NCBI GenBank assembly: GCA_031308135.1
Contig: JAHLJT010009436.1
Location: forward strand, 163,669,681-163,733,680
Source of the DNA: Acheta domesticus
Lineage: Eukaryota; Arthropoda; Insecta; Orthoptera; Gryllidae
Length of the DNA: 64,000 bases
Direction of reading: 5' to 3'
This document shows, piece after piece, positions 34,831 through 46,576 of this stretch (position 1 is its first letter; every line of letters starts with the position of its first letter). The position numbers and the translations under genes were made by a program. The notes under the pieces are model-generated. The model searched no databases. It saw only the letters and a list, made by a program, of their open reading frames with translations, and was not told the origin of the DNA.

Positions 34831-35340
34831 TCTTTGTTGTTTCAATTTTCCTTCTCTCCATCAACGTCCTCTCTCCATCTACTCAACCCACTTACCCACC
34901 CTCATCCTCCTTCCTCGCTCCGCCTCATTCTCAATCCTCTATATTTTCTGCCCTTCCTTTTCTTTCACCACTGCCAATGTCTCCCATTTATCCGCCCGCC
35001 CCTAACCTTCCTCGCAAGACTCTTCCTTTTCGCTACATCCTCTTTTCTTTACTCCCTCTAATTCCTAATCATCTTCCCCCACTCTCTTTCCCTCGCCAAT
35101 CCCTCTTCCCCGCCGCTCACTTACCACCGCCTTTCCCTCTTCCCCGCCCGTATCCTTCTCTTTCCCCCGCCCCTTCCCTTTCGACCACCCCTGCCCCCCC
35201 TCCACCCCCCTTCCGGCGCGCAGCATCGGGCGACGGAGCGCGCCGCGGGCGCCGATACTTCGCCATCCCCAGGTCCCCCCCCCCCCGCGCTATCTGACAG
35301 CGGTTCCTTTACGGGCGGAGACGCGAAGAGGCCTCCGCAT
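34831..35340 (+). other. Eroded pyrimidine arm ending in a short CpG core
   Basis: The plus strand stays C/T-rich to about 35210. It then becomes CG-dense (CGGAGCGCGCCGCGGGCGCC) to 35340, with a run of C at about 35274-35286. Confidence 0.5.
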
Positions 35341-35929
35341 TGAAGTGCTGCGAGACGCACCGTTAAAAATTGCAATTCAATTGCAAGCTCAATGATTTGG
35401 GGTAAGTTTTGGGGGTATTTATTGTGGAATTATCAGAACCAATTATTAAGCAAACAATTCATTCATTTTAACATTCACTACATTTAAAATTTACAATATT
35501 TAAAATTTACTACGTTTCAAATCCTATACGTTTGGATTCTTCTTTAGATGTATTTTCTATAAACGGAAAAAAGAAAAATTACACTTAGACTATTATATAC
35601 AAAAATTATTACAATCTAAATTATTATTCAGACACTTCGCCATTAATTCCGGTTTTCAATCACCTTTGGCCATCCATCCGGTTTTCCATCACCATGCTTT
35701 TAATGTTTCAATAAAAAATCGAAAAACCTTAAAGTTCCATTCCGTCCAGGCATCACACACGCCATATACAGTGTGACCACGCCTGATACAATATACGCAC
35801 AATGTTATACCCTTCTTGTATCTTGGATACTGAGATCATATAGTTGGTATCTTTGCGCCTTGATTTTTGGTGGTTTGTTGATGGAGCAAAAGTAATGATG
35901 ATTAGTCTTTGTTAGCTCTAAGCGGTTAT
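35341..35929. other. AT-rich sequence, no feature seen
   Basis: Short repeated words such as TTTAAAATTTAC near 35485-35510 are the only structure. No gene recognised. Confidence 0.35.
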
Positions 35930-37115
35930 AAATTGAAATAAGTTATATAAATACAATATAACTGTAAGTGTATAGCAGATAATATGAGGCAATATAACAT
36001 AACAGGAAACATTGAAGTAATGCTAAACATATACATCAAGGTTACAAAAAAATAATATAATACATCAAAAAAACACGGAAAAAAGATTAAAAGTTAACTT
36101 TAATAAATTTACAAAGTTTTTCACAAAATGATTTGTAGGGAAGTATTTGAAGCTTATGAGGGATTAAATTGTAGAAGTGTGGACCAATATAGTTAAAGGA
36201 TGTCTCGAACTTGGTAGTACGGTGAACGGGAATAACAAGTAGGAAATTGGCAAATCGGGTAGTACGTGAAGCAGACTCATTAGATTGTGAAAAAAGTTTA
36301 AGTCGATCCCGAAGATAACTGGGAGAATTCAAGGAGAGCACAGTGTATACTTGTAAACATAGGTGAAATATCCATCTCTGTCTCATGGTCAACCAGCCTG
36401 ACTTATCCATAAATGGTGATATATGCTCATATTTCCGAACATCGAAACAGAACCTCAAACACGCATTCTGAATAAATTGAACTCTAGCAAAATTTCTTTG
36501 AGATAGTACAGGGCTGTAAACAATATCACTGTAATTAAATAACGACAGTATGACAGTATTGCTCAACATTAGCTCAGTTGACTGTGTTAATTGGTTGCGA
36601 AATTGATATAGGGATCTTAGTCTCAAATATGCTGCTCTACATTTGATTAACACATGATGATCAAAATTCCATCTACTGTCCATCCATAAACCAAGATTTT
36701 TAGCAAGATCAACATGACCAATAGAATGACTATCAATTAACAGCTGAAAATTATCTGTATTTGCATTTATTAGGCGATTTGTAGGGTCTAAAAAGAGATA
36801 CACAGATTTATTAGGATTTAAAATTAATCCATTCTCCATAGACCATTTATGAATATTAGCAAGATCCACATTTGAGCAGTTAACAGCCAATCGAAGATTA
36901 GATGGGTGAAATGAATAAATTAATTATCGTCTGCATACATCTGAATCACGGAGTTGAAGGATAGGTGCATTAAATCTGCTACATAGATGTTGAACAGAAG
37001 GGGACCTAGAATGGAGCCTTGAGGAACCCCTCGAGATAAGAAACGAACAGATGACGTTTTTGTAACATAATAATAATGTAATAACGGATGTTACGATAAA
37101 CCGATGGCCTTCGTA
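35930..37115 (-). mobile_element. CR1/jockey-like non-LTR retrotransposon, 5'-truncated
   Basis: The minus strand carries the second half of a reverse transcriptase, its C-terminal region and about 150 bp of AT-rich 3' sequence. No endonuclease or 5' end is seen upstream, so the insertion is 5'-truncated near 37115. The residues after the catalytic box and the C-terminal helix-rich domain resemble CR1-group LINEs (CR1, Rex1, Daphne, Crack). The exact clade cannot be set by eye. The element is dead because of a frameshift at the catalytic box. Confidence 0.8.
36087..37115 (-). pseudogene. CR1/jockey-like reverse transcriptase fragment, frameshifted
   Basis: Reading from 37115 downward: HRFIVTS, then after a phase shift [20 protein letters not shown] (RT motif B region), then IQMYADDN with the catalytic YADD, then a stop just after it. 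In the next phase the reading resumes with FHPSNLRLAVNCSNVDLANI and HKWSMENGLILNPNKS (post-catalytic helix and motif D). It then runs open for 267 codons to the natural stop at 36087. The later part contains LGLWMDSRWNFDHHV, LSLFNYSDIVYSPVLSQR, FIQNACLRFCFDVRKYEHIS and a C-terminal YNLIP-type motif. Two frameshifts are visible, one of them right at YADD, while the rest is intact, suggesting a moderately young copy. Confidence 0.85.
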
Positions 37116-37322
37116 GAGGAGGAAGTTCATGTTGATTCTTATTTATTTCATATCCACTTCGTGTCTGCAGCATCATTCGCCGCTGCCGCGAGTTCCTCTC
37201 ACAGTATGAAGATAGAGTTACTTCAAAGTCGGGCTATTATTATTGACGCACTGAGGGAGGAAGACAGAGGGGATGCAATTAAAGCTGACCTCCAACCACC
37301 TACTCTTTTTGCTTCTAGTGTA

Positions 37323-37505
37323 CAGTAATGCCTCATTAACACGAATTCCAAGAGATCGAAATAATCGGAATTAGTGTTTTAAAAATTCGTGTTATCCGAG
37401 TACTATAACTGTCCATAATATTGCAATCCCTTGGCGGGATCAAACTTTGGTTTGTGTTACAGCGAAATTCGATTTAAGAAAGTTCGTGCTACCGAGGGTT
37501 TACTG
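37323..37505. mobile_element. pogo/Tigger-like MITE
   Basis: A 183-bp segment begins CAGTAATGCCTCATTAACAC and ends GTGCTACCGAGGGTTTACTG. The inverse of the right end is CAGTAAACCCTCGGTAGCAC, matching the left end at most positions. CAGTA...CCTCG...ACACGAA is the form of pogo/Tigger transposon ends. TA precedes the left end, as expected for a TA target, but the right flank reads TC, so one target copy is eroded. There is no room for a transposase; it would depend on one in trans. Confidence 0.65.
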
Positions 37506-37892
37506 TCGTTAGTTTCTCGGCGTTCGGCCTATTAACGATATCTACACATTCGCGTCATGTGTTTTAACAGTCATTATTGGTCCAAGAATATATTGCCATA
37601 TTGCCAATGTAATAAAATATTTGATCACTGTTGAAAGAAAATTTGACCTTTCAGCACGTAACTCTTTGAAATGTATCCTCCTTTGCTCTGTTGCTCTGGG
37701 CGGCCGCGCTGCGTATCGCGTTCTGCAGGGCGTACGTGACATTGTTGCCAGACCGTCCTTAGCGTGACACACGAATGGAAGACGGTGACCATATTTGCAA
37801 TGCGAGGATCAGAACCGTGCGTTTACTGGGAGGGATTATTGCTCACAAACGTTACGATCAACGCTCCTGACAAGTAACAAATCGGTCGAATT

Positions 37893-38058
37893 AATTTTCT
37901 TCTAGGGCTTCTACCCAGCCGGCAGCCGGTTACCCTTTACGTCGGGATGGAATGCTTATTCAACCATACATTAGGCATAAGCATACACGCGAACATTCGG
38001 ACCGAACCGTTGAGCCGGCACATACTCTTAGCCACCTCGGCGCCATCCACTTCAGCGT
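37893..38058 (-). mobile_element. tRNA-derived SINE, family D, short copy
   Basis: On the minus strand the head reads ATGGCGCCGAGGTGGCTAAG (box A, near 38050), followed by a box-B-like CGGTTCGGTCCG near 38000. A short body contains GACGTAAAGGGTAACCGGCT and ends in AGAAGAAAATTAATT. Head and 3' body both align with the copy at 57885-58172, which carries GACGTAAAGGGGTAACCGGC. This copy is about 120 bp shorter. Confidence 0.7.
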
Positions 38059-38389
38059 CGTGTTAATCGATAAAAATATTTATAAAGTTTTTTCGGAACA
38101 CCTAACCATCTGCATGGTCCCACATTGCCCGGCAGCGAAACCCTTTCAGCTGAATTCAGGCGCACCGGAAGTCTCTAACTTGTTCGTGTTGTAGGTATCC
38201 GAACCGCCGCGCCCTAATCTGTAACAAAAGCTCAACCCTCTTTGACTTATGCGTAGAAACACTGATCCCTACGGCTCTAGAATTGATCAATGAATTCAAA
38301 TCGATTATGAATTGAAGTAAACCAGCATTATGTGAAGGCAAAACCCAACCCCTGAGAATACCGACCATTTTGACATTGGCCCACATTGC

Positions 38390-38610
38390 CCGGTTGCCAA
38401 ACCGTCCTCATCTGGAACCTGCCGCGCCGGCAGCCGCTGACCGCGTTCATGCGGGCCGGCGGGCCCGCGTGCCAACTGCAAAGGGAGTGCAGCCCCTTCA
38501 GCGCGGGTGTCCGCTGTCGGAGGTGCGCGCGAACACACGATACAACGCTTCGCGCCACCAGCGACGCCATTTTAATTAAATCGCGGTAAGCACCGCATCG
38601 CGCGTCGGTT
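38390..38610 (+). other. CpG-rich patch
   Basis: GCCGCGCCGGCAGCCGCTGA and CGGGCCGGCGGGCCCGCGTG mark a CG-dense 220 bp. Its right edge has a donor-like AATCGCGGTAAGC at about 38578. It could be a small first-exon or promoter island, or a repeat fragment; no protein is recognised on either strand. Confidence 0.35.
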
Positions 38611-38965
38611 GAGCGATATCGAATGGCTCTGCTGTCGGGGTCTCGTTTCTTACGTTAATTTGGTGACGCGCGGTGTCTTTTTCAATTAGAGACCAGTGTT
38701 GTATTCAAAGTGAGATTTTCCTAATACTAATCCTGAAAGGTTTGAAATATATTCTGTGAATGAGAGCTTGACTAACAATCAAAATCAAATTAGTTTCGTG
38801 TTTTGTAAAATAGATTGAAATTTTTCTACTGTACTACGTGCCTGAAGCAGCGAAAATTCTTCTCAAAAACTCACAGTGGTTTTCCAAATTGTGGCACCCA
38901 CAGCGCTCAACAACAACGACAAATAAATAAATTCTCTCTTATATTACTGCGATAAATTAATAATA

Positions 38966-39652
38966 CAGAGTGAGGCATGTAATATTAACATCTCCTGAAA
39001 TTTTTGAACGGTTGAAGTTATTGCAACGCAGTTTTCACGGAAGTGCATGAGAGAATGCGACGTACTGAAGTATGTATTCGTGTCTATTTTATCTCTTGTA
39101 CTTTTTGAGATATTGAGGTAACTTTGTTTTTTCAAATGGCAGTGTACATATTTCCTGGTCTGTCATGACGAGCGTAAAAATAAGAATTCAATGATAAACT
39201 TATTGTTATATATTAGATAAGCATTTTTTGAGTAGTTTTTTTATTTTTTGTGACTCTGTGTTTAACGGATATTGTAATGCCCCGAGCGCTCTTCAGCAGG
39301 GAGAGCGCTCCGTGATCTCTGGTGGGGGACTATTACATTCAAAATATCTGTTAAATACGAGTCAAAATTACTCAAAAAATCAAAATGACTTAAAAATGCT
39401 TATCTAAAATATGACAATAAGTTTATCATTGGATTAACTTTTTTAAGCTCGTCATGGTAGACTAAAAAATAGCATAATTGGATTTGAAAAAAACATCAAA
39501 ATTACCCCAATATCTCGAAAAATAGAAGTGATAAAACGAATACATACATCATTTAGCCCCATTCCCTTATTTATTTCGGTGAAAACTATTGCATTAACTT
39601 CAACCATTTAAAAATTACAGGAGGTTTCTAAATTTAAGCGACTCACCTATAG
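38966..39652. mobile_element. Foldback (long inverted-repeat) element, about 690 bp
   Basis: The left half (38966-39290) is an imperfect reverse complement of the right half (39312-39652) over its whole length. Matching blocks include TCCTG(A/T)AATTTTT, GGTTGAAGTTA.TGCAA, TATGTATTCGT, GAGATATTG.GGTAA, AATGATAAACTTATTGT and TAGATAAGCATTTTT. The centre holds a tight nested hairpin, GAGCGCTCTTCAGCAGGGAG followed by AGCGCTC. It has no coding capacity. As DNA or RNA it would fold into a roughly 325-bp stem. It is best called a foldback-type non-autonomous DNA element; superfamily unknown. Confidence 0.85.
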
Positions 39653-40880
39653 ATAAAAAACAGTCTTCACAAATATTGCGATAACATTGTACAAAAGTTC
39701 TTTACATATCAAGAATAGTAAACATGTTTCTGTTCTACAAGGCGAAACTGTTTCATTTTCTTGAATTTTGCCGAGACCCTGAATACCTAACCAAAATATA
39801 GTAATCCAGATGCTGTAATGTTTTCTTTCAATTTCTGCCCACATTAGAAATTAATAGTATAAATAACTATGTATAAAACTATATGAGAATTACTATTGCG
39901 ACGTACAGTATCTAATTATATGTTGAAATTATTGCAATAGTACTTCATACGGATTTTATGTCAATTAATATTCTATAAAGGCTGCTACCCGATCGATTGC
40001 AGTTCAAATTTGATTTTATTCTTTCAAATTTTCAAACCTCGTTTTAAACTTAAATGAATACCCCGTCGAAATTGTAAAAGTTACGTTTTTTGTATAAAGT
40101 CACATTATTGGTAAATTTACTTAAGGCTTTCCTTTCCAGTTAAGCGCACTGAGCTATTTACATTCGTAAACAAAAATAACATGTTTCAACGATGTATTAG
40201 TTGCAGTATTATCCAAAAAATACGTATCTACAGTATTTAACCTTTATAAATATTTAAATCGATTAATGTTGAAATAATGAATATACTCGTATATTGTTAT
40301 CGTGGGCATTTCCATTGTTCATACGTAAACAAATTTTGACAATTTTTTATACTCCCTCCTGTAACATACTTGTAACGAAAAGCTTCAATCACACAATAAT
40401 TACAAACCGCTTGCATTTTCCCCCACCCCTGGGTCAGACTCATAGTGGTTAATGCGAGGGTGGGAGTATCCTGTACCAATTCAATTGCATCCTACACTCC
40501 ACATAACGATTTTGAATACTATTTTCTTCGCAAGCTAACAGATTCAATTAAAAATTCGTATTATTAAATGGGGAAAATATTTTCATTTAAAACAGTTTAT
40601 ACACTATAACATTTAATTCATTTTTATATTTTTAATCTACTTTCCTCTAATTTTGCTTATTGTTTGGCCTTTGTATAAGACTCAATAAAAGTAATTCAAT
40701 AGTAGCCGAAATAATTATCTGAAAAACTAAAAAGATATGTAAGCTACGTGACATAACACTAAACAAACACCCTATGTAAAGCAGTGAACCGGTACCTAAA
40801 ATTTCATACCCATTTTTTAAGTATTACGTAATTTGGGTTCTACAATGTAAATAAATTACAACAAATATCACGACCACGCT
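39653..40880. other. AT-rich sequence, no feature seen
   Basis: Short uninformative open frames only. Confidence 0.4.
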
Positions 40881-40884
40881 GAAA

Positions 40885-41160
40885 ATCAGAATGTTGATTA
40901 ATCAATCAGTTGATTAATCATCAAAACCCATTGATTGGTTGAAGTGTACGACAGTGGAAAGAAACTCAGGAAGCCCACGGCGAGAAGCATTACCGAGCAC
41001 GTGAATCAGCTACCGCATGAGCCCCCTTGGGGAGCCCGGCGCTCTTATGGGCAGGGGAAACTTCCCCTGAGTTTGCTCGCCTTTCCGCTCCAAATCCCCA
41101 AAGGGGTGTACATTCTCAAGCTGATGCGCCGGGAGGCGGGGAATAATGGCTATCAAATTA
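40885..41160 (+). other. GC-elevated, coding-like segment of unknown origin
   Basis: A short inverted motif (TGATTAATCAATCAGTTGATTAATCA) precedes about 230 bp of balanced GC composition. It is open for roughly 95 plus-strand codons without an ATG at the start (it includes HEPPWGARRSYGQGKLPLSL). There are small internal inverted repeats (CCCCTTGGGGAGCCC, GGGGAAACTTCCCC). It may be an old repeat body, a pseudo-exon or chance; no family is recognised. Confidence 0.2.
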
Positions 41161-41639
41161 CCGAGAATTGTATTATGTTTATATTCTTTGTTTTCTTACT
41201 AAATTCTCTCTTACATAAACACCTTTGATAAGTGACCGGAATATGTTTGAATGAAGAATTCTTTTCTTGTTTTCGTTTTGTGTTGTATCAGTAAATCATT
41301 CAGTTATTTTTGTATTTATCAATAATGTGAAATAAATTAACAAGTCTCTATAAGTTAACAATTTTCGCTTACGGGCGGACAGCATTTTTAACAGACAAGA
41401 ATATATGCGTTAAACCTTCTAACCTGATTATAGAAAAGTCATGCTTTTATATCACAGTAGTAATTTTTTATCACTGAAGTAAACAGGATTACCAAATCAA
41501 GATATTATTGATTAAAAATTTTAATTTTATTCTCAATCAAAAATTTGAAATCAGACTGAGATATTAATTCACTTTAATGGATCATTTCTTTCCTTAAAGA
41601 GAAAATAGGAATTATACCTTTTGTGACAATAACTACTGT

Positions 41640-41780
41640 TAAGTAACTTCCCCCAAAGACTGTCATGGGCTAGGTATCCACGTACAGCCACTCCGGGGGA
41701 ATTTGTACAACCCTTACTTTTAAAGCTCGCGCCAATTTCTCTGGACATAGTGCCCGCCAGCTGTAATAAAAACACTAAAG
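41640..41780 (-). other. GC-elevated segment with splice-acceptor-like edge
   Basis: On the minus strand GTTTTTATTACAG, acceptor-like, runs into GCTGGCGGGCACTATGTCCA. After about 43 bp there is a donor-like AAAGTAAGG, and the phase remains open beyond it. It lies just left of repeat F copy 1 and may be part of the same or another repeat. No protein is recognised. Confidence 0.15.
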
Positions 41781-41817
41781 AACTAACATTTTTCTCAATC
41801 ATTAAAATATTTATTAT

Positions 41818-42040
41818 GTAAACTGCCCAAAGAGGCCATGTTATTAGTTGTAATTTAGAAAAAGTAGTATTTTTAAGTTACATGCCCTCCCACTATTCCA
41901 AAAGCCTTACCGGCTGCAGTTCATGTACGTCACTAATAAGTGAATAAATCCCCGCCTCTCCAGGGCAACTAGAGAAAGGAAAATGGAAAAAAAATTTTAA
42001 AAAAACTCGACCTTGACATCCCTGGAGTACCTGGAGTACC
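41818..42040 (+). repeat. Dispersed repeat, family F, copy 1
   Basis: Aligns by eye with 61355-61560. Shared blocks are AGTAGTATTTTTAAGTT, a CGG(C/T)TGCAG(T/C)T(C/A)(A/T)CATGTA(C/T) stretch, GAATAAAT(C/T)(C/T)CC, the CCAGG-CAACT-GAAGG region, GAAAATGG versus GAAATTG, and A-rich (A/T)AAAAAA followed by (T)GACC(T/C)T. No tRNA-like head was found. The copies differ by many substitutions and small indels, so the family is old. Confidence 0.6.
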
Positions 42041-43326
42041 CACTTCACTGGGAGGTGAGCCTTCGCTGCCAATGGGCAGCAATGGCAAGCAATGGCTTGG
42101 GTGGCGTCGGCGCAGAGTTGGCCCTCGTCACTGTGTGCCGCGCCGCACCCCATTGCTGCGAGGCCGATCAGATAGCGGTTCGCAGAACTGGTGCTCAATT
42201 TCCTACCGCGCTAACGACCGCTCACGCCTTTGTCGCGGCGCGCCTCCCCCCCTACCACCGTCTCCCCCACCGCCACCCCCACCCCCCACCACCTGCCGTT
42301 TGATGAAACGACGAGCAGTGGTGCGGCCAGCGCCCACGATAGAGGCCGTGCTCGCGACAGTAATGCTGCTAGTGACATGTGATTTGTACAGACGTTAAAA
42401 CAAGATATTTTTTTAAAAAAATATTTAATTCACGTGTTTCACTAAATCATCGTCTGTACGTTTCGTTGTACTTAGGGAATTGATGGTACGATTGTAGTAA
42501 TACGGCGGCGGTACTAAATGGGGAAGTGGTGGGGAGGCCGTGACTTCGTTAGTGATGCTAATTGTGTTGACGTGTGCATGTGGTCGGAATATCGGGAAAG
42601 AACCAAGTCAACTACAAGGAGCAAACATGAAATTCGATACGAAACGTGTTAGAGTATGCATAGGCTAGAGGTAGAAGGCAAGAGCTAGAGTAAGAGTAAT
42701 AAATGGAGCGACTCGACAAGAGTGAGCAACGGAAAATCGACATACACACTCACACACTGTGGTGTGTACATGTGGGTATATGAATAGGAACGAGTATGTA
42801 ATGCGATGTGTTACTTCGATAACTGTAATTAGTGTCGTATTCTATTCTCTTTGACATTGATCTGAACCATTTTAGGCGTCAGTTGCGATTAAATGAACGA
42901 AATTCATCCTGAAGTTCTGTTTCTATACGCAAATGATCAGTTATAATAACTTAGAAAATATTTGTCTGTTAATTTGTAACCAATTCATTGACAAGAAAAA
43001 TATTTTTCTCTATTGACAGTGTTATTATTAGAAGCGTGTAATGTACATTAATGATTCAATTGTAAAATTACAGTCATCTCGCCTTCTAACACTAAGAAAA
43101 ATACACAGGTAGAATTATAGGCGGTGAGAGAAGATATGTTTGCAGTTTCTTTGGTAAGAAAAATACGCTGAATTCAGGACAAAATGGTCAAAGTCTTATT
43201 TCTGCGAAATGTCATTGCAAGAAGGGGAGGTTTTACATCGATATTCTACGTTGGGGTTAGGCTATTCTCGCACTGTTGTTTTCTTTATAGTAACTGATGT
43301 GGGGAAATGGATTTTATAGCTTATTC

Positions 43327-43327
<1 letters not shown>
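42041..43327. other. GC-rich patch then AT-rich sequence
   Basis: 42060-42370 is CG-rich (GGTGGCGTCGGCGCAGAG, CACCGCCACCCCCACCCC) with compositional open frames. The rest to 43327 is AT-rich with no recognised feature. Confidence 0.4.

Positions 43328-43375
<48 letters not shown>
43328..43375 (+). repeat. (CA)n microsatellite, about 24 repeats
   Basis: Uninterrupted CA dinucleotides, so likely highly polymorphic. The 139-codon open frame running through it has a His/Thr repeat followed by unrecognised sequence. Confidence 0.97.
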
Positions 43376-43376
<1 letters not shown>

Positions 43377-44074
43377 GGTTAGGGACGAGGCTGCTCTCTA
43401 AACATTGTCAGTTACTGCCTAGTAACACGCAGTTAGTTTGGAGTGCTAGTGGTTTTATAAACACCTTGGAGTTTATTGAACATGGACTCGTGTTACGACA
43501 ATCGACTGCAGTTGTGTTTTCGAACTGCGAATGTTCTCGTAGATGTTTAGCAGTGTTGAAAGCCTGGCCATCACATAGCACAATAGTCGCATCGAATCTA
43601 GTTTGTAGTGGAGAGTGTCTAGATAGCTGTACCCGTTACGATATTTCTCGTTTTGATCCTGTTGTCAGCTGCATTGCGGCAGCCTATGCAAGAGTAGTTA
43701 CAAGGTTTCAAATCATGAAGTTTTAGTTTTCGAACTTGCATAAAAACGTAGAAAGAGTCAGTTATGGGTAGGAAAATTTGATAGGAGAAAAGACATGGGA
43801 GATTTATTTCAGGAGAATGAAATGTAAAAAGAAAAACTGGTAAGTGTTGAATGACGAAACTATCCCTTCGGGTTCAAACAATTTTAATGATAACAGTCAT
43901 AAACGATAAAGGAGTAGCTCCTTAGGTAGACAAAAATTAGATAAAAATCTCTCGCAGGCGCGACGTTGGCGTCCCCCCTATTGATATGCGGCTGACAACT
44001 AAATATTCCTCAGCTACTGCTGTAAGCCAAAGGAATGAGTCATAAAAGCAGCTGACACAAACAGTCCTTCTGAA

Positions 44075-44427
44075 GGGCTTCTTCCAGCTATTTCGCCAAC
44101 TCCCTTAGCCGACGATTGGTCGGCGCCGGATCTGGCCATCCAGCGGCGGAAGACGAGCTACCTCCCGAGCAAAACTTTTACTACACTTCCATACTATCAC
44201 TTTTCTCGGTTACCAGCCGGGAGCTTACACATGTTATGGTGTTCCACTGGTGAGTTACATCGGATTGGGGAACAATCTCGAAAGTCAACGAGTAGGTTGG
44301 CGCCGGATCTCGTGATGAGCAAGAGAAGATCACCGCCTCCTCCCGCGAGAAAAACATACACTATACATGTGTAATGACCTTAGCAGTTGACGTGCCCAGG
44401 AACACTAATCGATCAATCAATCGAATA
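44075..44427 (+). mobile_element. SINE family A, 3' parts of two copies in tandem
   Basis: Two diverged copies of the family A 3' body lie head to tail. The first has CGGCGCCGGATCTGGCCATC at about 44131. The second has TTGGCGCCGGATCTCGTGAT at about 44308, continuing through AGAAGATCACCGCCTCC and AGTTGACGTGCCC to an ATCGATCAATCAATCG tail at 44408-44424. Both correspond to minus-strand GACGGCGCCAGATCTCGCCA in the copy at 62405-62955. No head is visible. A local duplication or two 5'-truncated insertions would explain it. Confidence 0.55.
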
Positions 44428-46576
44428 TGAACCCTTTGCGACTATTGTTGCGCGTCCCTAATTTCACACAAATAGTAGAATCAATTTGTATTAGCAAACC
44501 GTAATCAGAGGCGTGGGTAGAGCAACAAGCACAAAGCAATATATCAAGAACTTGTAATTGAACAAAAGGCAAAACACAAAGTGAACACGATTGTTTTCGA
44601 AATACATTAGTGCGATATTTTAGTTCTAATACGTGGCAATTGCTGTCAACTGTTTCAGTTAGGTACGTTGAGATATTTTCGATTCTTTCCTTCCCCACTT
44701 GTTCTGTTTCTGCATTGATGCTTGTAAATCGATACTAATCACTCTACATTCTCGTATTTACACAATTTCCTGCATGTTCCGTTTTGTATCTATTTTGGAA
44801 GTATCAATATTTGAGATTTTATCGTATTGAGAGATCGATATATAGTGAGTTGTTAATATCAACATGAAATATTGTACCAAATAAATTATAGTTGTTATTA
44901 TTTTATTGTCGGTATTCACATGATAATTTCACAAAAAATCAGTGTTTTGAAATAAATAATAATAAAAATCATGATAATTAAAAAAAGCATATCAGAATAT
45001 ATTTCAAGTGATGAAGGGTGAAAAAAGATGTTTTTTCTAACAGAAGAGTCCATAAAAGTCTGCTTGAAGAACTAGAATCTTCGATTAACGGTTCCATTAA
45101 ACGAACCACACTACACCAACATCGTGTGATGAGTAAATATACAGTAACTTTTTTCTTAGGACAAAAGAAACGCTCTAAATCCTGCTATATATCACAAACA
45201 TTGTGTCAATTTTTAGAGGTTATTTTCTTAACACCTTCCAGAATCACTTGCTTTATGCCAGATCTGTTTCATACAACATATTTACTACGTTCAAAGAAAG
45301 TAATTGTAATTGGAAGTTGAAATAGCAAAAAAAATTGATGTGCGTTGTTCTGAAAAAAGCTCTTCAGACGCTGAGGTTTTCCCTCTGCCCGTGCCATTTC
45401 AGAAGCGCGTAGGCGGAGCGCCGATGTCCCGGCAACATGTGTCGCCGAGGTCAACGCACGCGCGTGCACACACGACCGCCACGACGCGCGCGCGATCTCA
45501 CGGCCCGTCCGGGCGAAAAACACGCGCTAAGAAGGAAAAAAGAACAGCAAAAAATTGCGAAAAATTCCTCTCTGCAATTGCTCAGTTTTTCCTGCTGTGA
45601 GATGCACACATCGTGCTTTTGTTTAAAGACGCCCAACTACTCATTTTTGCTTGTACTGATAATGTATATTGCAGAAGCTTTTTAAATTAACTAGAAGGTA
45701 ATATTTTGTATTTGCTTCATGTTTTGTAGTATTATTACTCAAATGAGTAAGCATCGAAGTGGTTTACCAGAGTCTTTCATCAACATGAGAAGCCCACTTT
45801 TCTAAGTTGGAAGTTCGACTTATTAAGAATCTGAAATATACAAATTGATTGAGGAATGTATTCAGTATAGAGTGAAATGTCAATAAAAAATTAAATGACT
45901 AGGAACAGTAAAGGATTATTAAATATCATTTCGGATATAAAATATAAATAAAATAAGAAATTAAATTTTAAAGAGGAAAAGAAGCAATGCATATTCAATT
46001 TTAGAGTACTTTCGTCATATGTTTTATGGACGAATAATAAGCAAGCAAGAAAATAGGATTCCAAAAATTTTTGGAGTAGTTTTTGATGGGAGGAGAGAAA
46101 AAAGAAATGCCAGAACATGTCTGGCTGACGGAAATTAATTAAATTATGAATAAGAGGAATTTAACAAAAGAGGACTCGAAAGGCATGAAAGTTAGAACAC
46201 GAAATTATAGAGCGTGTACGCATCGCAGAAACGGTAAGTTGTTTAAGCAGTGTGCACCCATTAAATAATAGCACGTAAATAAAAGCACCTATTGTTTTTA
46301 TGCGTACTAAAAATAATTGTAATTATAATAACAAATATTAATACTTCACCTAATCGCGGATCTGAAGATTATGCACCTTGCTTGTAGATTTTAGGAATAA
46401 GAATTATTCATACAACTCGCAATTAGTTCTAATGATTTCGTTAATGTCCTGATTTCTAATCCGAAAGCAATGTTCTTGCGTCGTGTAGAGTTTATTGTTC
46501 CATTCGCAAAGAAACTTCCACCGACGAGTATTGTCGACCATGGAAATATCATCCACGCATGCGTCCTGTTTAGTGA
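44428..46576. other. AT-rich sequence with one CG-rich patch
   Basis: 45400-45530 is CG-rich (CACGACGCGCGCGCGATCTC). The remainder is AT-rich with short uninformative open frames. Confidence 0.4.

Noticed and set aside
34036..35297. 341- and 415-codon plus-strand frames
   Set aside because: Encoded by the 21-bp pyrimidine minisatellite (PLPFSFL repeats).
38966..39652. Reading the long palindrome as an LTR pair
   Set aside because: The halves are inverted, not direct, repeats and there is no internal coding region.
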